From contig CAYOVH010000001.1 of assembly GCA_964407405.1 (NCBI GenBank), positions 186,001 to 250,000 of the forward strand: 64,000 nucleotides of DNA, in the 5' to 3' direction. Source of the DNA: JASLCR01 sp964407405. GTDB lineage: Bacteria; Patescibacteriota; Saccharimonadia; Saccharimonadales; Saccharimonadaceae. A program made the translations under genes and the position numbers. Below are positions 7,957 through 15,230 of the stretch, one piece after another (positions within the stretch are counted from its first letter, which is position 1; every line of letters begins with the position of its first letter). The notes below the pieces were generated by a model. The model was not told where the DNA came from. It saw nothing but the letters and a program-made list of their open reading frames with translations, and searched no databases.

Positions 7957-9186
7957 CTAGTGATAACGTCTAAGTGACTCGATGACATCCTTGCGTGCAG
8001 CGCGGACCGCCGGATAAATGCCAAATAGTACGCCGACACCGATAGACAGGCCAAATGCGGTAGCGGCGATCTCCCATGTAAATGCCGGGTCGTACGGTAG
8101 GAATAGACTGATACAGAAGGCTGCGAAGTAGCCACCGAGATATCCCAATACTCCGGCGAGGCTACTCATGATAAGGGCTTCAATCATAAATTGGAGGGTA
8201 ATGGCGCTGTTTGATGCACCAACGGCTTTTCGGAGACCGATCTCGCGAGTTCGTTCGGCGACGCCGACTAGCATAATATTCATGATACCGATGCCACCGA
8301 CGATGAGGGAAATAGCAGCGATTGCAGTCATGGCTCCACCTACGAGAACAAACAATTTATTGGTTGGTTGTTCGATTTCATTACCAATCAGGACGCTCGC
8401 ATCGGCGTCACCCGAATGATTGCGGCTTAGCGCGGTACGGATATTCTTTTGCAGCGCGAGCATGTTTACATTTTTGTCGGCGATGATATTGATCTGCTGT
8501 ATCTGCGCGACACCACCATTGAGCAGCTTGCCACTATCGAGGCTAATGATGGCGGTATGATCGAGGTCGACGTTGTTGTAGTTGATAGGATTGCTTTGTG
8601 TTCTCATGATACCGATCACGGTAAATGACTGGCCGCGGATTGTGAATATTTTTCCTGCTGACTCGCCAGTCCCAAAAAGATCGACTGACAGTTGCTCACC
8701 AATAACGGCAGTATTTTCAAGAGTAACATTGTCGATAAACTGGCCGTTGAGGATAGGGAGTGACGTGGTGGAGGGGAAGTCGGGCGTGGTCGCGAGCACT
8801 GTTGCGGTTTTTGACGTGGCATTTGACGATCGGACACTGCCACCAAGCGTCATCAGGGGTGCAGCCTTTTTAACACCTTCTATAGCTTGAATGGTTTGGA
8901 CATCACGCTCAGTGAGGGGGCTTGTGCTGTATGCATCTGACGGTGTGGGGTTGCTCAGGTCGATAAGCGAGCTATCTTTCTGGGTTGGCCTGACAATGAT
9001 CAGCGAGCCGCTAACACCTTTTATCTGATGACTGAAGATTTTGGTGATACCGCTTGAGAGCGCGAGGATGGTTGTGATACTGGCGACACCAATAGTAACC
9101 CCAAGGATGGTGAGCAGGGTACGCATGCGGTTGCGTCTGAGCGAGATGCTCGCTGTGTGGAAATGCTCAAAGAGGAGAAGCCCCAT
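7957..9186 (-). CDS. MacB-like ABC transporter permease
   Basis: 409 residues in the standard MacB permease layout: N-terminal helix in RRNRMRTLLTILGVTIGVAS (about 17-45), periplasmic-type MacB domain (about 46-275), then three helices (about 280-305, 330-355, 370-390) with the conserved IGIMNIMLVGVAERTREIGL and GLRKAVGA motifs and the end motif IYPAVRAARKDVIESLR. The start overlaps the ATPase stop (TAATG), so the pair is one operon. Likely exports a peptide, lipid or antimicrobial; the exact cargo cannot be inferred. Confidence 0.92.
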   Translation of the reverse strand: MGLLLFEHFHTASISLRRNRMRTLLTILGVTIGVASITTILALSSGITKIFSHQIKGVSGSLIIVRPTQKDSSLIDLSNPTPSDAYSTSPLTERDVQTIQAIEGVKKAAPLMTLGGSVRSSNATSKTATVLATTPDFPSTTSLPILNGQFIDNVTLENTAVIGEQLSVDLFGTGESAGKIFTIRGQSFTVIGIMRTQSNPINYNNVDLDHTAIISLDSGKLLNGGVAQIQQINIIADKNVNMLALQKNIRTALSRNHSGDADASVLIGNEIEQPTNKLFVLVGGAMTAIAAISLIVGGIGIMNIMLVGVAERTREIGLRKAVGASNSAITLQFMIEALIMSSLAGVLGYLGGYFAAFCISLFLPYDPAFTWEIAATAFGLSIGVGVLFGIYPAVRAARKDVIESLRRYH

Positions 9187-9980
9187 TATTTTTTTGCCTT
9201 TCGTTTGCGCAGTTTTTTGGCGGTTTTTGATTTTTGTCCGAGAGGACGCTTGCCCTTTACATCTTTGTTTTTAACGGTCGTCTCCTTGGTATCGGTGTCG
9301 ATCTTACCGTCAATCATAGTGATGACGCGCGATGCGTAGGTAGTCAGATTTGGATTGTGCGTCACCATAATGATGGTATTGCCAGCCTTGTGAACGTCGG
9401 CGAGTTCTTCCATGATGATGTGGCTGCTTTTTGAGTCGAGGTTGCCAGTTGGCTCGTCTGCCAGGATGATTGACGGTGTATTGACAAGGGCGCGGGCAAT
9501 GGCGACGCGTTGTGTTTGGCCGCCAGAAAGCTGCCATGGCATGTAATATTCGCGCTCAGACAGATGAAAATTTTTGAGCATTTGGCTGGCCCGTTGAAGG
9601 CGCTTCGTGTGAGGTATACCAGTATAGGTGAGTGGCAGGGCGACATTTTCAATAACATTCATACGCTCAATGAGATTGAACGCTTGGAATACATAGCCAA
9701 TCTGACGAGCACGGATGCGGGCGTGGCGAAAGCTAGAAAGTCGCTCGACGCTTTTGCCCTCAAGCAGATAATCTCCATCGGTTGCACGGTCGAGCAGGCC
9801 GATGATGTTGAGCAGCGTGGTCTTGCCGCAGCCGCTCGGACCCATGATGGCGATGAATTCACCTTTTTCAATTGTGAGGTCGATGCCGTCCAATGCATGA
9901 TGCTCGGCATCGCCAATCCCAAAGACTTTCTTGAGGTCGCGCAGTTCGATAACTGGTTGGTTTTTTACAGTTTTTGCCAT
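9186..9980 (-). CDS. MacB-like ABC transporter ATPase with basic C-terminal tail
   Basis: 264 residues: Walker A MGPSGCGKT, YVFQAFNL Q-loop, signature LSGGQTQR, Walker B IILADEPTGNLDS, switch His in VTHNP. The catalytic core ends near residue 225; the remaining ~40 residues are strongly basic (KKLRKRKAKK at the end), an extension not found in most LolD-type ATPases and possibly for membrane or nucleic-acid contact. TATAAT ends eight bases before the ATG with AGAGGAG between, so the transcript is leaderless or nearly so. Drives the permease encoded next. Confidence 0.92.
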   Translation of the reverse strand: MAKTVKNQPVIELRDLKKVFGIGDAEHHALDGIDLTIEKGEFIAIMGPSGCGKTTLLNIIGLLDRATDGDYLLEGKSVERLSSFRHARIRARQIGYVFQAFNLIERMNVIENVALPLTYTGIPHTKRLQRASQMLKNFHLSEREYYMPWQLSGGQTQRVAIARALVNTPSIILADEPTGNLDSKSSHIIMEELADVHKAGNTIIMVTHNPNLTTYASRVITMIDGKIDTDTKETTVKNKDVKGKRPLGQKSKTAKKLRKRKAKK

Positions 9981-9988
9981 CTCCTCTT

Positions 9989-9994
9989 ATTATA
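9989..9994 (-). promoter_or_regulatory. -10 element of MacB-like operon
   Basis: TATAAT on the minus strand, eight bases from the ATPase ATG. Confidence 0.6.
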
Positions 9995-10163
9995 CGGAGG
10001 CAGCGAAAGTAAAGGCAACCGTAAGCAAGTCGTATTTTACACAACTAGTCTGCTGCCTCGGCAGAGCAGGCTATCCTACTGAGTCTAATCCACTCCGATC
10101 TAGATCGACGAGGGGTAGGGCAGCTGGAATTTTTAGGTGTTTCTCTGTAATATAAAGTGATAC

Positions 10164-10253
10164 GGAGAGGTGGCCGAGTGGTTGAAGGCGCACGCTTGGA
10201 AAGCGTGTATACCAGCAATGGTATCGCAGGTTCGAATCCTGTTCTCTCCGCCA
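10164..10253 (+). tRNA. tRNA-Ser(GGA), CCA encoded
   Basis: Class II tRNA of 90 nt. Acceptor GGAGAGG pairs with TCTCTCC; D-arm GGCCGAGTGG; anticodon stem CACGC/GCGTG with loop TTGGAAA, anticodon GGA at 10198-10200; long variable arm TATACCAGCAATGGTATC; T-arm GCAGG TTCGAAT CCTGT; discriminator G and encoded CCA (10251-10253). It reads UCC and UCU codons. Confidence 0.98.
10236..10253 (+). repeat. Direct repeat copy 1 (3' end of tRNA-Ser)
   Basis: ATCCTGTTCTCTCCGCCA, the tRNA 3' end, identical to a second copy at 10392-10409. A duplicated tRNA 3' end is the usual mark of integrase attachment sites. Confidence 0.8.
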
Positions 10254-10255
10254 GG

Positions 10256-10298
10256 AGAAATAATTCTAGGCCCATATGGTCTTGAATTATTTCTTTTC
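10256..10298 (+). terminator. Terminator of tRNA-Ser
   Basis: Stem AGAAATAATTC (10256-10266) / GAATTATTTCT (10284-10294), with GGCC/GGTC pairing inside the loop, followed by TTTC. Confidence 0.7.
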
Positions 10299-10391
10299 GC
10301 AGAAAAGCAGGATTTGAGCCAGGTTCGGCGTAAGAAGTGAAGCGAAAAAGTGGTTACATTTTTTCGTAAACGACTGGAGGAGCGAAGCGAT

Positions 10392-10409
10392 ATCCTGTTC
10401 TCTCCGCCA
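10392..10409 (+). repeat. Direct repeat copy 2 of tRNA-Ser 3' end
   Basis: Exact 18-base copy of the tRNA-Ser 3' end including CCA, without the rest of a tRNA upstream. Only 138 bases separate the copies, with no gene between. Confidence 0.8.
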
Positions 10410-10447
10410 TTTGTAAGGTATCCGTAGAGTATTTGACAACGATAAAC

Positions 10448-10471
10448 TTTAGTTCACTAGTGTAAACTAAA
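10448..10471 (+). promoter_or_regulatory. Palindromic candidate operator before the propeller gene
   Basis: TTTAGTT ... AACTAAA with the palindrome CACTAGTG inside, 10 bases after a TTGACA hexamer (10433-10438) and upstream of the beta-propeller gene. A regulator site is inferred from symmetry only. Confidence 0.35.
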
Positions 10472-10542
10472 AGGTAAGCACAAGCATAATTTAATTTCAA
10501 TTTGCATAGCCGTGCTTTCTGGCATGGCAGGAGAAAAGCAAC

Positions 10543-11986
10543 ATGCATACATTAGAAAATTGGCATCCATCGCAATTTTTGCGTAGTGTTCTGTATGGCC
10601 TTGCCAGCCTTCTAGTGATACTTTGTCTATCTACTGTTTTTTCGCTACAGGCATTTGCAGCTCCTGGCGACATCACCGAATATCCTATACCAACTGCCAA
10701 TGCATATCCTGGAAGTGGTCTCATCATTGGCCCAGACGGTAACCTATGGTTTGCTGAAATGGGTGCCAACAACATCGGCAAGATTAATCCTTCTACGGGT
10801 CAGATCACGGAATACCCAGTGCCAACACCCGGTGCTCAGCCGGTCTCTATAGTCGCTGGTCCTGATAATAATTTGTGGTTCACCGAGTTGGATGGCAACA
10901 ATGTCGGTAAGATCAATCCAGTAACTGGCCAAATCACTGAGTACCCTATACCCACGTCCAATACCCAACCATCCTGGATTATTGCTGGCCCAGATAACCA
11001 TCTGTGGTTTATCGAGAGTGGCGCCAACAACATCGGCAAGATCAATCCTTCTACCGGTCAGATCACGGAATACCCAGTGCCGACTGTCAATGCCGGGCTT
11101 GAGTCTATCGTAGTCGGCTCAGATGATAATATATGGTTCATCGAACAAAGTAGTAATAAGATAGGCAAATTAAACCCAACTACTGGCCAGATCACCGAAT
11201 ATCCGGTACCGACACCCGATGCTGCATTGCAAGGTATAGTGCTTGGCTCTGATGGCAATCTATGGTTCACCGAGTTGGATGGCAACAACATCGGCAAGAT
11301 CAATCCTTCTACCGGTCAGATCACGGAATACCCAGTGNNNNNNNNNNNNNNNNNNNNNNNNNNNNNNNNNNNNNNNNNNNNNNNNNNNNNNNNNNNNNNN
11401 NNNNNNNNNNNNNNNNNNNNNNNNNNNNNNNNNNNNNCCGACTGTCAATGCCGGGCTGTACGGTGCGACTAATGGCCCCGGTGGCACTATATGGTCCACT
11501 GAACGACTGAGCGATAAAGTCGCAAAACTAGATCCCTCCACCGGTCAGATTACGGAGTACCCTTTATTGGCTTCTGGCAGACTTCCAGCGAATATTATGA
11601 GTGCACCTGACGGTAATATGTGGTTTACAGAAGTGATGGGCAATAAAGTTGCCAAACTGGATCCAGCCACTGGCCAGATAACCGAATATTCTACAGGAGG
11701 GTATCCAGGCGGCATTATGCTCGGTCCCGACAATAACCTTTGGTTCGTGGCCCTTATGTCCAACACGATCGGTCGCATTGAGCTTGCAGCGCAAACTCCA
11801 CCTTCCGGTGGCGGGTCTGGCTCTTCGGTTGTGCCGCCAGTTCAGCAGCCCAACGTTTCTGTGCCTGATGCGCCCAAGGCAGGCGCCGCTAGCAGAGGGG
11901 GGTATTCTGCTACAATAATATTTATTGGTACCACTCTTGCCTTTATTCTAGTCGGTACATTTGTAGCAAATAAGATTCGTAACTAG
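10543..11986 (+). CDS. Secreted, membrane-anchored Vgb-like beta-propeller repeat protein (interrupted by assembly gap)
   Basis: One gene split by 100 N; the placeholder length shifts the frame by one, so the two halves appear in different frames. A signal peptide (about 15-40, ending LQAFAAPG) is followed by repeats of about 43 residues of the form GQITEYPVPT ... GPDGNLWFTE ... NNIGKINPSTG, the motif of virginiamycin B lyase/streptogramin lyase propellers. After the repeats comes a Pro/Ser-rich linker and a C-terminal helix (ATIIFIGTTLAFILVGTFVA) with a basic end, anchoring it outside the cell. Likely a surface binding protein rather than a lyase. AGGAG precedes the ATG. At least seven repeats are visible; the true number is hidden by the gap. 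Confidence 0.85.
11338..11437. other. Assembly gap (100 N) inside the propeller gene
   Basis: Sequence on both sides, when joined, reproduces the internal repeat at about 11041-11101, so the gap marks an unresolved tandem repeat. Confidence 1.
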
Positions 11987-12020
11987 TCTGTTCAAATTCT
12001 TTCAGCAGCTATAGACATAA

Positions 12021-12069
12021 ACACCATATATAGCGTTGTAAAAAAGCAACACCACACTATAAGGGGTAA
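12021..12069 (+). promoter_or_regulatory. NrdR-box-like operator pair and promoter of the nrd operon
   Basis: Box 1 ACACCATATATAGCGT (12021-12036) matches the palindrome ACACTATATATAGTGT at 14 of 16 positions. Box 2 (12054-12069) has a perfect left half ACACTATA and a poor right half. The boxes start 33 bp apart. A promoter TTGTAA (12036-12041), 16-bp spacer, TATAAG (12058-12063) fits inside the pair, so binding would block it. NrdR is the known dATP-sensing repressor of reductase genes and binds paired 16-mers about three helical turns apart. Confidence 0.65.
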
Positions 12070-12319
12070 TTTGTGAGAAAACTGCTTGTGGTGAAAAAAA
12101 CTACTCAAAAAGACTTGCATATGCTACATGTGGGGTCTATAGTCATATGCAGACCACTACATATGTAGTTGATCAATAAAACATACATTAACGCAAGGAG
12201 CTATCAGAGGTGACTGGTACCCATCAGGGTATAGTTCTTTGTCGTTGTCCGGCGAACGTGAGGAGGTGCACGAGCCGGGATGTATGAAACATAAAACATA
12301 ACAAAATAGGGGAATTATA
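12070..12319 (+). other. Long structured leader of the nrd operon
   Basis: About 250 bases with no credible gene. It holds an inverted repeat GCATATG (12117) / CATATGC (12144), a second possible promoter TTGCAT-17-TATAGT (12115-12143), the palindrome ACTACATATGTAGT, a stem TACCC-ATCA-GGGTA (12218-12231), and a CCGGC/GCCGG stem whose loop shows AGGAGGTG. No known riboswitch signature was recognised. Confidence 0.45.
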
Positions 12320-14740
12320 GTGAACGGAATTCACGTGGTAAAGCGAGATGGCACCCGCGAACCATTTGACGCCAATATGATCAACCTGGCACTCGTGAAG
12401 GCAAGTGAGGGACTGCCGGATCAGATTAGCAAGGTTGTACAGGTAGCGACAGAGCTACAGCTTACACTTTTTGACGGAATCACATCAGAGCAGCTTGATG
12501 AGGCAGTGATCCATACGGCACTGCAAAATGTCAAAGACGATCCGGACTTTGACAAAATCGCAGCGAGGTTGCTGCTCAAAAATATCTACAAGAACATTCT
12601 CGGTGATTACGGGACTGATGCAGAGCTCAAAAAGCTTCATGCTCGTGAATTTCCAAAGTTTGTAAAGCAAGCAGTCAAAGATGGTCTGCTCGACACGCGA
12701 ATGGCAGACGGCCGCTTCGATCTCAAGAAACTTGGCGAAGCACTTGAGCCAGTTCACGATGAACTTTTCAAATACATCGGTGTGGTGACGAACAAAAACC
12801 GCTATGCCTTGCGTAAGAATTCCGGCCAGCCGATCGAAACGCCGCAGTTCACACACATGCGCATCGCAATGGGGCTGAGCTACAACGAAGAAGACCCGAC
12901 CGCAGCGGCGATCGACTTCTACGAGCACATGGCTCGTCTCGAATACGTGGCTGGCGGCTCTACCCGTGTGAATGCCGGTGGTGCATTTCCGCAACTTTCC
13001 AACTGCTTCCTGATGGAAGTCCAAGACGACATGGAGTCAATCGCAAAATCAATTCGTGACACGATGTGGATTGCCAAGGGCACTGGTGGTATCGGTATCA
13101 CTATGACCAAGCTTCGTGCAGCCGGCTCACCGGTCAAGACAACGAACACCGAGAGTACCGGTCCGATTCCATTTATGAAAATGATCGACACAGCGCTGTT
13201 TGCGGTATCACGCAAAGGCAAAAAAGCGGGCGCAGCAGCGATGTACATGGAAAACTGGCACCTGAATTTTCCGCAGTTCCTCGACCTTCGTCAAAACTCG
13301 GGCGACCCGTATCTGCGTACCCGTATCATGAATACAGCGGTCTATATGAGCGACGAATTCATGAAGCGTGTCCAGAAAGATCAGGATTGGTATTTGTTCG
13401 ACCCGGCCGAGGTGAGCGATCTCCCAGAGCTATACGGTGAAGAGTTTTCAAAGCGCTACAATGAATACGCCAAGATGGCTGACAAGGGTGAGATCAAGAC
13501 GTTTGATAAACTCCCAGCTCGCCAGCAATTCAAACAAATCTTGACGGTGCTTCAAGCAACTAGCCATCCATGGCTGACCTGGAAAGACACCATCAATGTA
13601 CGTGCGCTCAACAACAATACCGGTACGATCCATTGCTCAAATCTCTGTACCGAGATCACGTTGCCACAGGACGAGAAAAACACCTCTGTCTGTAACCTCG
13701 TCTCTATCAATCTGTCTCGCCACTTGAGCACCGACAAGCAGTGGGAGTGGGACAAGCTGGAGAAATCCGTTCGTTCAGCGATCCGCCAACTCGATAATCT
13801 CTGCGATATCACCAACACGCCGATTCCAGAGGCAATGAATTCAAATCTTCAGAATCGTGCGGTTGGCCTTGGCCTAATGGGATTCTCCGATATCCTGGAA
13901 AAACTCGGCCATAGCTATGAGTCAGAGGAAGCCTATGATCTGATCGACCAGCTGACAGAATTTATCAGCTACTATGCGATTGATGAGTCAACTGAGCTTG
14001 CCAAAACCAGAGGCAGCTACCCGCAGTACAAGGGCAGTGGCTGGAGCAAGGGCGAGCTGCCACTTGATACCCTTGATGAGCTCGGCAAGCAGCGCAAGGT
14101 CAAAGTCGATGTGACGAGAAAAGCTCGTATGGACTGGGAAAAGCTCCGCGCCAAGGTGAAAAAAGGTATGCGCAATGCAACCGTCATGGCGATCGCTCCG
14201 ACAGCCAATATCGGTTTGGTTGCAGGCACGACACCAGGACTTGATCCGCAATTCGCACAGATTTTCTCGCGCAGCACATTGAGCGGCAAATTCCTTGAGG
14301 TCAATGTCAACATGGTGAATGCACTCAAGGCCGAGGGACTATGGGACGAAGTGAAAGATGAAGTGTTGGCGCGCCAAGGAGACATTCAGGGCATCGAAGT
14401 GATCCCGCAGTCGATCAAAAATGTATACAAAACGTCATTCCAGCTGTCGCCATACGCTTTTATCGAAGTAGCAGCGCGTGCACAGAAATGGGTCGACCAG
14501 GCAATCAGCCGCAATATGTATCTTGAGACACGCAACATTGACGACTACGTGGATATCTATACCGAATGTTGGAAGCGTGGACTAAAGACGACCTACTACC
14601 TGCACGTGAAGCCACGACACCAGGCCGAACAGAGTACGACCAAAGTGAATAAATCTGAAGAATTAGCGAAATCCAGCGGTGGCCAGCGCAAGAGCGGCTT
14701 CGGCTTTGCCAAAAAACAAACAGTGGAGGTAGGCTCATGA
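12320..14740 (+). CDS. nrdA: Ribonucleoside-diphosphate reductase alpha subunit, class I, lacking C-terminal redox cysteines in frame
   Basis: Reduces ribonucleotides to deoxyribonucleotides. 806 residues from a GTG start after AGGGG. N-terminal ATP-cone (about 3-90) gives dATP control. Catalytic barrel: C229 (QLSNC) and C458 (TSVC) as the redox pair, N441/C443/E445 in SNLCTEI with C443 the thiyl residue, and the radical-path tyrosines Y759-Y760 (TTYYLHVKPR). The C-terminal tail ends KKQTVEVGS with no cysteine, although class I enzymes need a swinging Cys pair there; a Cys-rich peptide lies in the -1 frame across the stop (see next feature). First gene of the nrd operon. Confidence 0.95.
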   Translation: MNGIHVVKRDGTREPFDANMINLALVKASEGLPDQISKVVQVATELQLTLFDGITSEQLDEAVIHTALQNVKDDPDFDKIAARLLLKNIYKNILGDYGTDAELKKLHAREFPKFVKQAVKDGLLDTRMADGRFDLKKLGEALEPVHDELFKYIGVVTNKNRYALRKNSGQPIETPQFTHMRIAMGLSYNEEDPTAAAIDFYEHMARLEYVAGGSTRVNAGGAFPQLSNCFLMEVQDDMESIAKSIRDTMWIAKGTGGIGITMTKLRAAGSPVKTTNTESTGPIPFMKMIDTALFAVSRKGKKAGAAAMYMENWHLNFPQFLDLRQNSGDPYLRTRIMNTAVYMSDEFMKRVQKDQDWYLFDPAEVSDLPELYGEEFSKRYNEYAKMADKGEIKTFDKLPARQQFKQILTVLQATSHPWLTWKDTINVRALNNNTGTIHCSNLCTEITLPQDEKNTSVCNLVSINLSRHLSTDKQWEWDKLEKSVRSAIRQLDNLCDITNTPIPEAMNSNLQNRAVGLGLMGFSDILEKLGHSYESEEAYDLIDQLTEFISYYAIDESTELAKTRGSYPQYKGSGWSKGELPLDTLDELGKQRKVKVDVTRKARMDWEKLRAKVKKGMRNATVMAIAPTANIGLVAGTTPGLDPQFAQIFSRSTLSGKFLEVNVNMVNALKAEGLWDEVKDEVLARQGDIQGIEVIPQSIKNVYKTSFQLSPYAFIEVAARAQKWVDQAISRNMYLETRNIDDYVDIYTECWKRGLKTTYYLHVKPRHQAEQSTTKVNKSEELAKSSGGQRKSGFGFAKKQTVEVGS

Positions 14741-14772
14741 CAGATTGTACCTGTAGCTGCAACTGCTGCTAA
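14737..14772 (+). CDS. 11-codon Cys-rich peptide or frameshifted NrdA tail
   Basis: ATG overlaps the nrdA TGA (ATGA) and reads MTDCTCSCNCC then TAA: six cysteines in eleven residues. A strong GGAGGT (14725-14730) stands six bases before it. The same -1 frame is open back to the A6 run at 14711-14716, so a slip there would fuse NrdA to TNSGGRL followed by this peptide, giving exactly the missing redox tail. Three readings are possible: programmed frameshift, a separate coupled peptide, or a one-base sequencing error in the A run. Confidence 0.6.
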   Translation: MTDCTCSCNCC

Positions 14773-14817
14773 ATCAACATAACTAAACAAACTAAGTAGG
14801 GAATAGGGAATTACAAA

Positions 14818-14991
14818 ATGAACGCATCACAAATCATCGACGACAACATGACACTAGAGGAAAAACTAGCTGCGATCGACCAGGCAATGAAAAATGCTCA
14901 GGCAGTAGCCGACGATCAGGCGGCTGCAAATGGTCAGGTGGCAGCACCGCTTGACCCAGCACTATTAACGATCTGTGACAGCTGTGAATAA
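14818..14991 (+). CDS. 57-residue helical protein ending in CxxC, nrd operon
   Basis: Begins MNASQIIDDNMTLEEKLAAI after a purine-rich AGGGAA ribosome site. Residues 1-40 are acidic and helical (Ala/Gln/Asp-rich); the last residues are TICDSCE, a CDSC motif at the extreme C-terminus. The position between nrdA and nrdB and the terminal dithiol suggest a small redox partner for the reductase, taking the place of a NrdH-type glutaredoxin or acting as a detached NrdA tail; this is inference. No thioredoxin fold is visible. Confidence 0.65.
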   Translation: MNASQIIDDNMTLEEKLAAIDQAMKNAQAVADDQAAANGQVAAPLDPALLTICDSCE

Positions 14992-15211
14992 GGATACCTA
15001 CAGGCCGTCATCGGTCCATAACAGAGACTTCGGGCGAATCATACGTGAAGTCAATGATTATGACGAGTTAACGATAGGCGATGCCACGGAGCACGGAAAA
15101 GTGCTTCAAAAAATGGTTGAATTTGGCGGTGGTTGCCTAAAAGTAGTCTTTGATGGACTCAGGGACTATCATCAACCAGTTGCAGCGACCCAAGAAGAAA
15201 CGTTGTTTTAG
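14975..15211 (+). CDS. Small protein of unknown function between nrdA and nrdB
   Basis: 78 residues from the GTG at 14975, or about 75 from the GTG at 14984; either start lies within the end of the CxxC gene, implying coupling. It contains a short charged segment (HNRDFGRIIREVNDYDEL), then KMVEFGGGCLKVVFDGL with a single Cys in GGGC and an acidic C-terminus EETLF. No family recognised and no Shine-Dalgarno seen, so its reality rests on the open frame that fills the space up to the nrdB ribosome site. Confidence 0.5.
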   Translation: MTAVNKDTYRPSSVHNRDFGRIIREVNDYDELTIGDATEHGKVLQKMVEFGGGCLKVVFDGLRDYHQPVAATQEETLF

Positions 15212-15230
15212 AGGAAAAGGAGGTAGCATA

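Noticed and set aside
10543..11986. CRISPR-like or tandem-repeat array
   Set aside because: The repeats are codon-phased propeller blades of a protein with varied sequence, not identical repeats with unique spacers.
12230..12290. SRP RNA-like GCCGGGATGTA in the nrd leader
   Set aside because: The essential SRP apical sequence (GGTCCGGAAGGAAGCAGCC-like) is absent.
12070..12319. Cobalamin riboswitch before a reductase gene
   Set aside because: No B12-box (GCCACTG) is seen and the reductase is class I, which does not use B12.
12485..13024. Long open frame antisense to nrdA
   Set aside because: It is the mirror of a well-conserved gene, with no ribosome site or motif.
14738..14740. UGA recoded as Gly in nrdA (as in SR1/Gracilibacteria)
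   Set aside because: In-frame reading past the TGA does not give the Cys tail, and other genes in the window end at TGA overlapping the next ATG, so TGA is a stop here.
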